A stretch of DNA of 64,000 nt from Mesorhizobium opportunistum WSM2075. Lineage in GTDB: Bacteria; Pseudomonadota; Alphaproteobacteria; Rhizobiales; Rhizobiaceae. The notes beneath the pieces are model-generated. The model saw nothing but the letters and a program-made list of their open reading frames with translations, made no database searches and was not told the DNA's origin. Where the stretch lies: contig NC_015675.1 of NCBI RefSeq assembly GCF_000176035.2, forward strand, positions 3,848,001-3,912,000, in the 5' to 3' direction. The position numbers and the translations under genes are program-made. Each line of letters starts with the position of its first letter. Positions within the stretch are counted from its first letter, which is position 1. This document shows, one piece after another, positions 17,648-24,896 of the stretch.

Positions 17648-17950
17648 ATGTCGACGCTGATCGTTACCTTGTCGCGCCTCAATGCCCGCCGCACCGCTGT
17701 CGCGCCGGTGGCGCAGGGGGCGGCCTGCCGCACCGAGACCGTCACCATGCCCGGCAGCGGCAATTACACCGCCGATGGCGAGGAGATCGTCGAGCTGCTG
17801 GCGGACGCCGATTGCTGGGTCGCGATCGGCACCGTCCCGCATTCGACCATCCTGACCGACGGCACCGGATCCGCGCGCAAGTTGAAAGCCAACGTGCCCT
17901 ATCAGTTCGGCATCCAGGACGGCGAGAAAGTCGCCGTCGAGGCGGCCTGA
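17648..17950 (+). CDS. small tail-fibre-region protein
   Basis: A 100-residue protein. ATG 17648 is chosen for its AAAGGAG site 7 bases upstream; an earlier ATG at 17609 would add 13 residues. It contains CRTETVTMPGSGNYTADGEE and ADCWVAIGTVPHS, then KLKANVPYQFGIQDGEKVAV, a beta-rich small domain often found next to fibre genes. Bases 17518-17647 before it are non-coding and rich in short GC hairpins. One base separates its stop from the next ATG. Confidence 0.6.
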   Translation: MSTLIVTLSRLNARRTAVAPVAQGAACRTETVTMPGSGNYTADGEEIVELLADADCWVAIGTVPHSTILTDGTGSARKLKANVPYQFGIQDGEKVAVEAA

Positions 17951-17951
17951 C

Positions 17952-18953
17952 ATGGGCGGCCTGCGCCTGGGACTGGGGCTCGGCCTGCAGGCTGGCGGCG
18001 GCGGCAGCGCGCCCGTTATCGCGCCGGCCAACACCGTGCTGCCGGCGATCTCCGGCGTCGCCTCGCAGGCGCAGACGCTGTCCTGTTCCACCGGGACATG
18101 GACCGGCGGCGGCTCGATCGCCTACACCTATCAATGGAAGGCCGACGGCACCAACATCTCCGGCGCGACCGCCTCGACCTATCTGCTGACCGCTTCGGAA
18201 GTCGGCAAGGTCATCACCTGCGCCGTCACCGCGACCAATGCGGCCGGCAACGCGACGGCGACCAGTTCCGGCACCTCGGCGGTGACTGGCACCGACGCGT
18301 TCTTCGCCAACGTCAAGCTGCTGCTCGGCTTCGACGGGGTCAACGGCGCCGCCGCGACGTCGGATGAAAGCGGTGCCGCCCACGGCGCCGCGACCTTCGT
18401 CGGCAATGCGCAGCTGGACACAAGCCAGAAGAAATTCGGTTCGGCCTCGCTGCTGCTCGATGGCAATGGCGACTACATTACCTTCCCCGATTCCACCGAC
18501 TGGGCCTTTGGGTTTTCTGAGTTCACAATCGAAGGCTTCTTCCGTTTCGGTGCCGCGCCGACCAACGCCATCCTTCTGGCGCAATGGACGGCAGGCTGGG
18601 CGTTCTGGTTTTCCGGCGGCACCTTGCTGTTCACCGACGGCGCCAGCCACAATTCCAACGCCTACACATGGTCGCCGTCGCTCAACACGCAGTATTATAT
18701 CGCCATGGACCGCGATGCTTCCAACGTGCTGCGCATCTATGTCGACGGCGTCATGGTGGCAAAAACCACCGGCTACACCTATTCGATTCCCAATTCGGCC
18801 GCAGTGCTGGCGATCGGCAGCCTGCGGCCGGGCGGCTTCACCACCTATGACCTCAACGGCTGGGTCGACGAGGTGCGGGTCACCGTCGGCACGGCCCGCT
18901 ACGCATCGGATGCCGGCATGTCGGTGCCGGCAGTGGCCTTCCCGAGGTCGTAG
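17952..18953 (+). CDS. Ig-like plus LamG-like tail adhesin
   Basis: A 333-residue protein with a Gly-rich start (MGGLRLGLGLGLQAGGGGS). Residues 25-110 look like an Ig-like repeat (IAYTYQWKADGTNISGATAS ... VGKVITCAVTATNAAG). Residues 115-330 look like a LamG/concanavalin jelly roll (GSASLLLDGNGDYITFPDST, FTIEGFFRFG, YYIAMDRDASNVLRIYVDGV, GWVDEVRVTVGTARY). Such domains bind surface glycans, so this is the best receptor-binding candidate. Its last 55 bases overlap the 3' end of the convergent desaturase gene. Confidence 0.8.
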   Translation: MGGLRLGLGLGLQAGGGGSAPVIAPANTVLPAISGVASQAQTLSCSTGTWTGGGSIAYTYQWKADGTNISGATASTYLLTASEVGKVITCAVTATNAAGNATATSSGTSAVTGTDAFFANVKLLLGFDGVNGAAATSDESGAAHGAATFVGNAQLDTSQKKFGSASLLLDGNGDYITFPDSTDWAFGFSEFTIEGFFRFGAAPTNAILLAQWTAGWAFWFSGGTLLFTDGASHNSNAYTWSPSLNTQYYIAMDRDASNVLRIYVDGVMVAKTTGYTYSIPNSAAVLAIGSLRPGGFTTYDLNGWVDEVRVTVGTARYASDAGMSVPAVAFPRS

Positions 18954-19771
18954 GGCGCGGCCTTGGTCTTTGGCAGGAACGGATAGCCGTGCTGGCCAAG
19001 GTAGCTGGATGGGATCGCATCATCGACGCCGTACTTTTCCGGCAGGGCGGTGCCCTGGACCTGAAAGGTGCCGAACACCGCGTCGATGATCGACAGCTGG
19101 CTGGCAAAGTTCTTGTCATAGGCCTCGCGCTGATTGGCATGGTGCCAATGATGGAACTGCGGCGTGGCGATCAGCCATTTTAGCGGGCCGACATTGATCC
19201 GGACATTGGCGTGCAGCAACAGCGAGTGCCAGTGATAAATCAGGAAATAGACGCCGATCGCTTCGCCGGAGAAGCCGAGGAAATAGACCGGCGCCAGCGA
19301 CACCGCCTTGGTGGCGATGACATCGACCGGATGGGAGCGAAAGGTGGCAAGCCAGTCCAGTTCCTCGATCCCGTGATGGATGGCATGGAACTTCCAGAGC
19401 GCCGGGATTTCATGAAACGCGCGGTGCGCGATGTAGACGCCAAGGTCGCCGACAATGATGATCTCCACGACTTGCAGCCATATGGCTTGCCCGCTGACCA
19501 TCCGCAGCACCCCGTGAGGAACGATCATTGACGCTGCCGCCAATGCCGCGGCCGCGACCAGGATCATGAACACTTTGGTGAATATGCTGTTGACGATGGC
19601 ATAGATCGCGTCGTTGCCAATGCCTTTGCGGAGAATCTTCTGCCGCCGCGCGGCAAGCAATTGCTCCACCGGAATGAAGATCAGGGCGCTGATCAGCACC
19701 GCTTTTAGGTTGAAGAGCAAATACTCCATCCCGGCTTTCCAGCAATTCTTGGAAAAAACCCATTCAAGCAT
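18899..19771 (-). CDS. sterol desaturase/fatty acid hydroxylase family membrane protein
   Basis: A 290-residue membrane enzyme on the strand opposite to the phage operon. The di-iron His boxes are intact: HRAFH (116-120), HAIHH (129-133), HWHSLLLH (180-187) and HHWHH (207-211). Hydrophobic segments lie near 20-40, 58-83, 95-115 and 152-180. Family members hydroxylate or desaturate lipids, using O2 at a di-iron site. The start is ATG 19771 (or TTG 19774). Being antisense, monocistronic and non-structural, it looks like a lysogenic-conversion gene that could alter host lipids. The substrate is unknown. Confidence 0.88.
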   Translation of the reverse strand: MLEWVFSKNCWKAGMEYLLFNLKAVLISALIFIPVEQLLAARRQKILRKGIGNDAIYAIVNSIFTKVFMILVAAAALAAASMIVPHGVLRMVSGQAIWLQVVEIIIVGDLGVYIAHRAFHEIPALWKFHAIHHGIEELDWLATFRSHPVDVIATKAVSLAPVYFLGFSGEAIGVYFLIYHWHSLLLHANVRINVGPLKWLIATPQFHHWHHANQREAYDKNFASQLSIIDAVFGTFQVQGTALPEKYGVDDAIPSSYLGQHGYPFLPKTKAAPYDLGKATAGTDMPASDA

Positions 19772-19779
19772 CAACAGAC

Positions 19780-19834
19780 CTGACGGCGCAAGCGGTTGGC
19801 AAACAAGCGGTTAATTTCCCGGAAGCGCCGTCAG
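19780..19834. promoter_or_regulatory. inverted repeat between desaturase and endolysin genes
   Basis: CTGACGGCGC (19780-19789) is perfectly inverted as GCGCCGTCAG (19825-19834). The 35-base spacer holds two copies of AAGCGGTT (19790-19797 and 19805-19812). It sits just upstream of the desaturase start and 50 bases before the endolysin, so it may be an operator or a promoter-region structure for these divergent genes. Confidence 0.5.
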
Positions 19835-19890
19835 CTTTCGACATATCCCGCTATTTCGCAACCTGCCCGAGAGGGCGGAAAGGAATGACC

Positions 19891-20736
19891 ATGGCGAGCT
19901 CCCGCGAAAAGGAAGCGCTGGCCCGCGTGCTCGCGCACGAGGGCGGCTATGTGAACCATCCCAGGGATCCGGGCGGCCCGACCAACAAGGGCGTCACCCA
20001 GCGCGTCTATGACGCCTACCGGCGCGGCAAGGGGCTTGGCGCGCAGTCTGTGCAGCAGATCTCCACCAGGGAGGTCGCCGACATCTACGACCGGCAATAC
20101 TGGGATGCCGTCAAGGGCGACGACCTGCCGGCCGGCATCGATTACGTGCTGTTCGACGGCGCGGTCAATTCCGGCCCGAAACAGTCGGTCATTTGGCTGC
20201 AGCGGGCGCTCGGCTCCGCCTATAAGGGCCGTGTCGACGGCACCATGGGCCTCACCACCGTCGAGGCCGTCAACGCGGTGAACGACCTCGACGCGCTGGT
20301 CGACCGCATCTGCGATCAGCGCCTCGCCTTCATGCGGCATCTCAGCACCTGGCCGGTGTTCGGTCGCGGCTGGTCGGCGCGCGTCGCCGAGGTGCGCTCG
20401 ATCGGCCGCGCCTGGGCCGCCAGCGAGACGCCGCATGTCGCCAATTTCTATGACGGTGCCGGCGCCAAGGCCTTTGCCGAGGATGCCAATTTGGCACCGA
20501 TGACCGCTCCGGCCGATGCTGCCACCGGTGCCGGCGTCGGCGGCATGGGCGTCGCCGGCACGCTGGCCGGTCTCCAGGACCAGCTGGTGCCGTTCTCCTA
20601 CGCCAGCGAGTGGATCACCAAGATCGTGGTCGTGCTCGCAATCGTTAGCGCGCTGCTCGCGGCCGGCGGCTTCGCCTGGAGCTGGTATGCCCGCCGCAAG
20701 GCCAAGCGCCTGGCCGAAGCGATGGGGACGGCGTGA
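19891..20736 (+). CDS. GH108 endolysin with C-terminal membrane anchor
   Basis: A 281-residue lysozyme of glycoside hydrolase family 108. The catalytic Glu is in LAHEGGYVNHPRDPGGPTNK (E17), followed by VTQRVYDAYR and the second domain of the family, a predicted peptidoglycan-binding helical part with YVLFDGAVNSGPKQSVIWLQ. A hydrophobic segment near residues 241-265 (KIVVVLAIVSALLAAGGFAW) and a basic tail could hold it in the inner membrane. ATG 19891 has AAAGGA at good spacing; ATG 19885 is too close to that site. It cuts the cell wall at lysis. Confidence 0.92.
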   Translation: MASSREKEALARVLAHEGGYVNHPRDPGGPTNKGVTQRVYDAYRRGKGLGAQSVQQISTREVADIYDRQYWDAVKGDDLPAGIDYVLFDGAVNSGPKQSVIWLQRALGSAYKGRVDGTMGLTTVEAVNAVNDLDALVDRICDQRLAFMRHLSTWPVFGRGWSARVAEVRSIGRAWAASETPHVANFYDGAGAKAFAEDANLAPMTAPADAATGAGVGGMGVAGTLAGLQDQLVPFSYASEWITKIVVVLAIVSALLAAGGFAWSWYARRKAKRLAEAMGTA

Positions 20737-20864
20737 TGGGCGGCGGCGGCAATCCTCCGGACTTCTGGGCCAGCCTCGTCCTGGCGATCCTCTGCCATCG
20801 CCGGGTGCTCATCTGCGTCGCCGTGATCGGCATCGCGGCCGGCGTGTACTGGAGGTGGGCATGA
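20736..20864 (+). CDS. 42-residue membrane protein in lysis cassette
   Basis: A very small gene whose ATG overlaps the endolysin stop (TGATG) and whose stop overlaps the next ATG (ATGA). The product starts MGGGGNPPDFWASLVLAIL and has one hydrophobic segment with VLICVAVIGIAAGVYW, ending RWA. The tight overlaps on both sides argue for a real gene. A holin-like or regulatory membrane role is possible from position; I recognise no family. Confidence 0.6.
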   Translation: MGGGGNPPDFWASLVLAILCHRRVLICVAVIGIAAGVYWRWA

Positions 20865-21163
20865 GCGAGGTCAAGACATCGCCGGTCAAGGCGACTCTGG
20901 TCGAGAGTATCGTCGCGGACAGCGCTCCGGCTGGCGCCATCAAGTTCTACGAGACGGCCGAGAATAAGCCAGCCGGTTTCCATTTCCAGTGCCCGTGCGG
21001 TTGCCGATCCGTCGGCGGCGTGAAGGTGGCCGGCCCCGGCGCCTGGACGTGGAATGGCAGCCGGGACCAGCCGACAGTGCGGGCTTCTGTCCTGCTCCAC
21101 AATGCCGACATGAGCCATCACTGGCACGGCTACCTCACCGACGGCGTTTGGGAGAGCTGCTGA
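20861..21163 (+). CDS. DUF6527-like zinc-site protein
   Basis: A 100-residue protein overlapping its neighbours by ATGA and TGATG. It contains FHFQCPCGCRSVGGVKV, then WTWNGSRDQPTVRASVLLH and a C-terminal HHWHGYLTDGVWESC. The CPCGC motif with downstream His and Cys suggests a small zinc-binding fold like DUF6527 proteins, which are frequent in phage lysis regions. Family membership is a judgement by eye. Role unknown. Confidence 0.6.
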   Translation: MSEVKTSPVKATLVESIVADSAPAGAIKFYETAENKPAGFHFQCPCGCRSVGGVKVAGPGAWTWNGSRDQPTVRASVLLHNADMSHHWHGYLTDGVWESC

Positions 21164-21636
21164 TGGGCAGCCTCTATGCCATTCCCTATGTCGGCCCCTT
21201 TCTGGGCTTTGCCACCTCTCGCTTCGGCCTGCCGATCATCGTCGCCGGCGGCGTCATCTTGTTCTACGAGGGCGTGCCGATCGGGCCGCTGCGCGATATT
21301 CCGTGGGCAGGCCCAAGGCTCGCCTCGCTGGTCGACGGCCGTGTTGATCGCCAGTACGCCGCCGGCGGCCGGGCCGAGGCTGCACTGTGGCAGGAGAGAC
21401 TACGTCTCGCCGCGATCGCCCAGGCTGCCGACACCAAGACACGCCAGCAGGACATCGACGCCGCGGCACAGGAATACATCGACAAGCAGCATAGTGACGC
21501 AGGCCGCATCGCCGAGTTGCACCGCGCCCAGAAGGATGAAGACAATGTTCCGCCAGATCCTACGAAGCCTGCTGTTTGCAAGCCTGCTGGCATCTCCGCA
21601 GGGGTGTCAACACGGCTCGACGCCATCGGTCGATAG
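21163..21636 (+). CDS. Rz-like inner membrane spanin
   Basis: A 157-residue protein starting in a TGATG overlap. It has an N-terminal hydrophobic segment (residues 22-36, GLPIIVAGGVILFYEG) and a long charged helical stretch (AALWQERLRLAAIAQAADTK ... DIDAAAQEYIDKQHSD), the layout of i-spanins. Its 3' part overlaps by 92 bases, in another frame, a lipoprotein-like gene, which is the classic Rz/Rz1 arrangement. The pair would link inner and outer membranes and fuse them at lysis. No sequence family is claimed. Confidence 0.72.
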   Translation: MGSLYAIPYVGPFLGFATSRFGLPIIVAGGVILFYEGVPIGPLRDIPWAGPRLASLVDGRVDRQYAAGGRAEAALWQERLRLAAIAQAADTKTRQQDIDAAAQEYIDKQHSDAGRIAELHRAQKDEDNVPPDPTKPAVCKPAGISAGVSTRLDAIGR

Positions 21637-21829
21637 CCTGATGCCGAAGCCGGCCTTGCATGTCGACCCCAGCCTTCTGCAGGACTGCGCGGAAGTCGTC
21701 GACGTGCCGCATCGCTTCATTCCCTACGGTGAGATGGCCGACCTATGGGCGATCGACCGGCTGAACTCCGGCGATTGCCGTCGCGGCAAGCGCGCCGCCA
21801 TCAAGACCATCAAGGCGCTGGTGAAATGA
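21545..21829 (+). CDS. Rz1-like outer membrane lipoprotein spanin
   Basis: A 94-residue protein whose start lies inside the Rz-like gene in the +1 frame relative to it. It has a short signal (MFRQILRSLLFASLLASP) and Cys-21 in SPQGC, an imperfect lipobox. The mature part is longer than typical Rz1 and lacks strong Pro richness, and contains two more Cys. Nested overlap with a membrane-anchored coiled-coil gene is what supports the call. It could instead be an unrelated secreted protein. Confidence 0.6.
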   Translation: MFRQILRSLLFASLLASPQGCQHGSTPSVDSLMPKPALHVDPSLLQDCAEVVDVPHRFIPYGEMADLWAIDRLNSGDCRRGKRAAIKTIKALVK

Positions 21830-22098
21830 GGCGCTTCCTGCTGCTTGCCGCGCTCACCTTCCTCGCCGCCCGGCCGGCGTATGCGGTGCAGCTCGCCTGC
21901 GGCCCTGTGCCCATCCTGCTCAAGCAACTGGCCGATCGTTACCACGAATTCGTGGTGATGAGCGGCGACAATGCCGACGGCCAGAAGGTGCTGGTCACGC
22001 GCTCGGATGCCGGCACATTCACCGTGCTGCTCGGCGACGGCAAGGGCGCTTGCGTCATCCTCGCCGGCGCAAAGGCGGAATTCGACAATGGCATCTGA
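21826..22098 (+). CDS. small secreted protein of lysis region
   Basis: A 90-residue protein with a clear signal peptide (MRRFLLLAALTFLAARPAYA, cut after residue 20). The mature part has two Cys (near residues 24 and 76) and strands such as HEFVVMSGDNADGQKVLVTR and TFTVLLGDGKGACVIL. Its ATG overlaps the previous stop. It resembles small periplasmic proteins seen beside endolysin genes in rhizobial phages; function unknown. Confidence 0.65.
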   Translation: MRRFLLLAALTFLAARPAYAVQLACGPVPILLKQLADRYHEFVVMSGDNADGQKVLVTRSDAGTFTVLLGDGKGACVILAGAKAEFDNGI

Positions 22099-22124
22099 AA
22101 TCGCATCGGGGCAGGGGAAGCCAA

Positions 22125-22523
22125 ATGGCCGCATCGTCGCAAAGCCTGGAGATGATGGTTGGCGGCCTCGTCGCCGCCATGGAGGGTGTCCAGCGCGACG
22201 TCACCGAGATCCGTCGTGACATCAAGGAATCCGATGCCCGCGCCGCGCTAAGCTATGAACAGTCCGAACATCGCGCCGCCGCCAGCCGCTCGAAGATGTA
22301 TGCCAAGACCGACGAACTCGTCGACCGGCTGGCCGAGACGGAGGCCGCGGTCAGGACGCTTACCGAGGACATGACCGAGGTCAAGGCGGTGACGGCCGAA
22401 GTGACGCGCTGGAAGCTGATGGGCATGGGCGCGCTCGGTGTCACCGGCATCGCCTTCGCCTCGATGGGCTCGCTGCTGACCTATTTCTGGACCGACATCT
22501 GGCGCGCGCTGCGCGGCATGTGA
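22125..22523 (+). CDS. DUF1515-like coiled-coil membrane protein, holin candidate
   Basis: A 132-residue protein. ATG 22125 has AGGGGAAG upstream. Residues 1-95 are a charged helix (LVAAMEGVQRDVTEIRRDI, DELVDRLAETEAAVRTLTED), followed by WKLMGMGALGVTGIAFASMG, one hydrophobic segment, and a short tail. This matches the DUF1515 pattern found in rhizobial prophages. One membrane segment plus coiled coil at the end of a lysis cassette suggests a holin-type role, which is inferred. A terminator follows at 22559. Confidence 0.7.
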   Translation: MAASSQSLEMMVGGLVAAMEGVQRDVTEIRRDIKESDARAALSYEQSEHRAAASRSKMYAKTDELVDRLAETEAAVRTLTEDMTEVKAVTAEVTRWKLMGMGALGVTGIAFASMGSLLTYFWTDIWRALRGM

Positions 22524-22555
22524 ACGCGGCCATTTATAAAGGCAATATAATGTTA

Positions 22556-22777
22556 TTATCCCGCGTGTCCTTTGGATGCGCGGGATTTTTGCGTTTCGAG
22601 CCGCTCCACCGTCGCCACGATCGCCGCCGCGATGGCTTGCGCCTCGCCGATCAGCTCCGGGCCGTACAGCCCGTTGACCATCTCTTCGCTGGGCAGCACG
22701 CCCGGCGGGCAGTGCTCCTCGATCGCGCGCCGGATCAGCGTCAGCGCCGCCCGGCATTCATCAGCCTCGATCTTCAT
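22556..22777 (-). CDS. small hypothetical protein
   Basis: A 73-residue, helical, acidic protein beginning MKIEADECRAALTLIRRAI and containing LYGPELIGEAQAIAAAIVAT. An upstream in-frame ATG (22792) would add five residues; neither start has a strong ribosome site. Its 3' end contains the phage terminator hairpin. It may be a small phage regulatory or accessory gene; no family is recognised. Confidence 0.5.
   Translation of the reverse strand: MKIEADECRAALTLIRRAIEEHCPPGVLPSEEMVNGLYGPELIGEAQAIAAAIVATVERLETQKSRASKGHAG
22559..22590 (+). terminator. intrinsic terminator ending the late phage operon
   Basis: TCCCGCG (22559-22565) pairs with CGCGGGA (22579-22585), followed by TTTTT (22586-22590). 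It follows the last lysis gene by 36 bases. It overlaps the 3' end of the small convergent gene on the minus strand. Confidence 0.8.
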
Positions 22778-22857
22778 CAACGATTTCCACATTCAATTTC
22801 GCTAAAATGCAACCAAATCGGCCTCGCGCGCCTTGAGGTGGCGTCTGGAGTTTGTGC

Positions 22858-23754
22858 ATGCGTAACGCGGAACCGCGACTGAAGTTCATCAAACCCATGG
22901 AACCGGTCCTGGTGCTGGAGCCGCCGCTCAGCGACGACTGGCTGCACGAGATCAAATACGATGGCTTCCGCGTCCAGCTCATCCTCGACTGGGCCGGCGC
23001 ACGCGCCTTCACCAGGAACGGGCACGACTGGTCCAAACGTTTCTGGCCGGTGGTCGCCGCCGCCGAAAAGCTCAAGGCAAAATCCTTCATCCTCGACGGC
23101 GAGATGATCGCGCCGGAGCCGGACGGGCGGCCGAATTTTCACGCCATGCATTCGCGCATGAGCTGGAACGCCGAGCTGCTCGCCTTCGTCGCCTTCGACA
23201 TCCTCTATCTCGACGGCGCGGATCTCCGCGTGCTGCCGGCGGTCGAACGCAAGGCGCTGCTGTGGGACCTGGTCAAGCCGGCAAAGGGCATCATCCAGTA
23301 CAGCCAGCATGTCGAGGGCGGCGGCGCGGAATTCCATGCGGCGGCCGACGCGATGGGCCTCGAGGGCATGGTCTCGAAGCGGCGCGCCAGCCCCTATCGC
23401 GCCGGCAAGACCGATGCCTGGGTCAAGGTGAAATGCTGGGACGTGTCGGATTTCGACCTGTGGGGCATCAAGCGCCAGGCCGGCGCGGAAACCCGGGCGC
23501 TGATGGGCCGCGACGGCCGCTATGCCGGCTCGGCGGCCCTGCCGAAGGGGTTGCGCGAGCGGCTGTGGCAACGCGTCAAGGCTGGCAAGTCGCCTCCTGG
23601 CCTGCCGCAAGGGGTGCCGCAGGGGGTGCCGAACGCGATCGCCGGCGACGATGTCGAATGGCTCCAGCCCGGCCTCGTCGGCACGGTGCGCACGCTGCGC
23701 GGCGAGCCCAAGCTGCGCCACGCCACCTTGCAGGGTTTTCGCGAGAAGGAATGA
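22858..23754 (+). CDS. ATP-dependent DNA ligase, LigD ligase-domain type
   Basis: A 298-residue ligase. The adenylation motif is EIKYDGFR (Lys is the AMP acceptor), with motif III ILDGEMIAP, motif IV GLEGMVSKRR and motif V DAWVKVKCW all present. A C-terminal OB-fold ends in LRHATLQGF, as in bacterial LigD ligase domains. It lacks the polymerase and nuclease domains of full LigD. A short repeat, GLPQGVPQGVPNA, sits in the linker before the last strands. ATG 22858 has GGAG 8 bases upstream. It could seal nicks in phage DNA or serve end joining; it is the last large gene before the attachment site. Confidence 0.92.
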   Translation: MRNAEPRLKFIKPMEPVLVLEPPLSDDWLHEIKYDGFRVQLILDWAGARAFTRNGHDWSKRFWPVVAAAEKLKAKSFILDGEMIAPEPDGRPNFHAMHSRMSWNAELLAFVAFDILYLDGADLRVLPAVERKALLWDLVKPAKGIIQYSQHVEGGGAEFHAAADAMGLEGMVSKRRASPYRAGKTDAWVKVKCWDVSDFDLWGIKRQAGAETRALMGRDGRYAGSAALPKGLRERLWQRVKAGKSPPGLPQGVPQGVPNAIAGDDVEWLQPGLVGTVRTLRGEPKLRHATLQGFREKE

Positions 23755-23770
23755 CCACTATATCGGCGCG

Positions 23771-24037
23771 ATGGCCTGGACGATACAAAGCCTGATCGAC
23801 GAGCGCATGACGCTGAACGCGTACTGCAACAATTGGCGTTGCCAGCACAGTGAGCGGCTCGATCTCTCCGTGCTGAAGGACAGGCTTGGCCCGGATGCGC
23901 CGGCAATGGCCGACGACCTGGTGCCGAAGCTCAAATGCGGCAAGTGCGGCGGCAGGGCAGTCGGCTTGATCTATACGCCAGACACCACGCCGACCGGCAA
24001 ATACGGCACCGAACGGGCGATCAGGGAAGGGCGTTAG
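23771..24037 (+). CDS. zinc-ribbon hypothetical protein
   Basis: An 88-residue protein with two Cys pairs: YCNNWRCQH near residue 20 and LKCGKCGGRA near residue 60, a C4 zinc-ribbon pattern. The N-terminus (MAWTIQSLIDERMTLNAYC) and the basic C-terminus are polar. It follows the ligase by 16 bases and overlaps the 3' end of the convergent gene by four bases. Many Rhizobiales genomes carry proteins of this style; function unknown. Confidence 0.65.
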   Translation: MAWTIQSLIDERMTLNAYCNNWRCQHSERLDLSVLKDRLGPDAPAMADDLVPKLKCGKCGGRAVGLIYTPDTTPTGKYGTERAIREGR

Positions 24038-24474
24038 GTCCCGGCAGGCACTTTCCATCCGTTCTTCATGCGGGACTCTTCCACCGAATTGCCCACCTCG
24101 GCCGGTGGGCGCAGTGGACGCCACGCAACCATATAGGGCCATTTGTTCGGGATCGCCTGCTTGTGGTAGTAATCGCGAAAAACGCCGTCCTGTTCGTGCC
24201 AGAAGCTCAGATCCTGTTGTGGCCCGGCAGTGGTAATCTCGAAGACGCTGCCGTCCTTCGGTGCGGTTTCTGGCGGCATCCAGTCCATCCCACTGCCGCC
24301 CGCCTCCAGCTGCGCCAGCGCCGCCTCTGCGGCAACGGGGTCGCCACCATCATCGATCATGACATAGGTGCAGGGGGCGCCTGATTGGATCGGCCCCCAA
24401 CAATCCTTAGTCGTGTAATGGCGCAGGAAGCGCGCCCGGCCGATTTTGATTTCGCTATCGCCCCATTGCCCCAT
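24034..24474 (-). CDS. phage-like hypothetical protein, DUF551 style
   Basis: A 146-residue protein. ATG 24474 has AGGAG 8 bases upstream. The centre has WMPPETAPKDGSVFEI, then DLSFWHEQDGVF and PYMVAWRPL, the W-x-P-x-x-T-A-P-x-D-G pattern common in small phage and rhizobial proteins. No enzymatic site is seen. It is probably part of the prophage right end. Confidence 0.6.
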   Translation of the reverse strand: MGQWGDSEIKIGRARFLRHYTTKDCWGPIQSGAPCTYVMIDDGGDPVAAEAALAQLEAGGSGMDWMPPETAPKDGSVFEITTAGPQQDLSFWHEQDGVFRDYYHKQAIPNKWPYMVAWRPLRPPAEVGNSVEESRMKNGWKVPAGT

Positions 24475-24588
24475 CACACGTCTCCTCTTTCTGGATCAGC
24501 ACGGTTTGCGGTTCCAAGTTTCACCAAATGTTCCGCATGCTAGCACCCGCCAGGAGTTGGAACCATCGCTGGCGCGCCTGCATTTCTC

Positions 24589-24605
24589 CCGGCCTTCTAA
24601 GCCGG
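24589..24605 (+). other. candidate prophage attachment site core (tRNA-Arg(TCT) anticodon arm)
   Basis: CCGGC-CTTCTAA-GCCGG forms a perfect 5-bp anticodon stem with a 7-base loop having T33, anticodon TCT and A37. No acceptor, D or T arm surrounds it, so it is not a tRNA gene. Tyrosine integrases often use a tRNA anticodon arm as the crossover core, so this is probably the phage-side att copy, with the intact tRNA at the other prophage end outside the window. Confidence 0.6.
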
Positions 24606-24645
24606 TGCTCATGCCGATTTGTCGCCGCACCTTCGCGTACCCCCA

Positions 24646-24667
24646 ATTGTGCCACCTATTGTGCCAC
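24646..24667. repeat. direct repeat near att core
   Basis: ATTGTGCCAC occurs at 24646-24655 and again at 24658-24667, 12 bases apart, about 40 bases right of the att core. Short spaced direct repeats like this can be integrase arm-binding sites. Confidence 0.5.
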
Positions 24668-24896
24668 AAAATCAGCGACCGTGCCGAATTGCGCAGTGTT
24701 TTCAAAAGCACACAAAGGTGCGGGTGCATCTCGACCGCACCATTCTCTTCCCGATCCGAATTGCCTCGGCGCCAGTGCGCGCCAGCACGCAATGGTGCAC
24801 CAATCGCCATTCGCCACGCCAGCGTCGCAAATGGCGTGACCGACGAGATCGCGCTTGCCTATAGTGCCCGTGACAACTCCATCCGGGGCATCGCGT

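Larger units (their letters stand above)
24478..24896. other. 419-base non-coding junction, prophage right end
   Basis: No convincing gene is present. It holds a tRNA-Arg-like anticodon arm at 24589-24605 and a tandem direct repeat at 24646-24667 (listed separately). The part after about 24700 is the likely promoter region of the FAD-GcvT gene. Confidence 0.6.

Noticed and set aside
1..22523. Gene transfer agent cluster instead of a prophage
   Set aside because: The capsid pair is of the lambda D/E type with fibre, lysis, cargo and att features, unlike the compact Rhodobacter-type GTA order.
24589..24605. A tRNA-Arg gene
   Set aside because: Only the anticodon arm is present; no acceptor, D or T arm (no GGTTCGA) flanks it.
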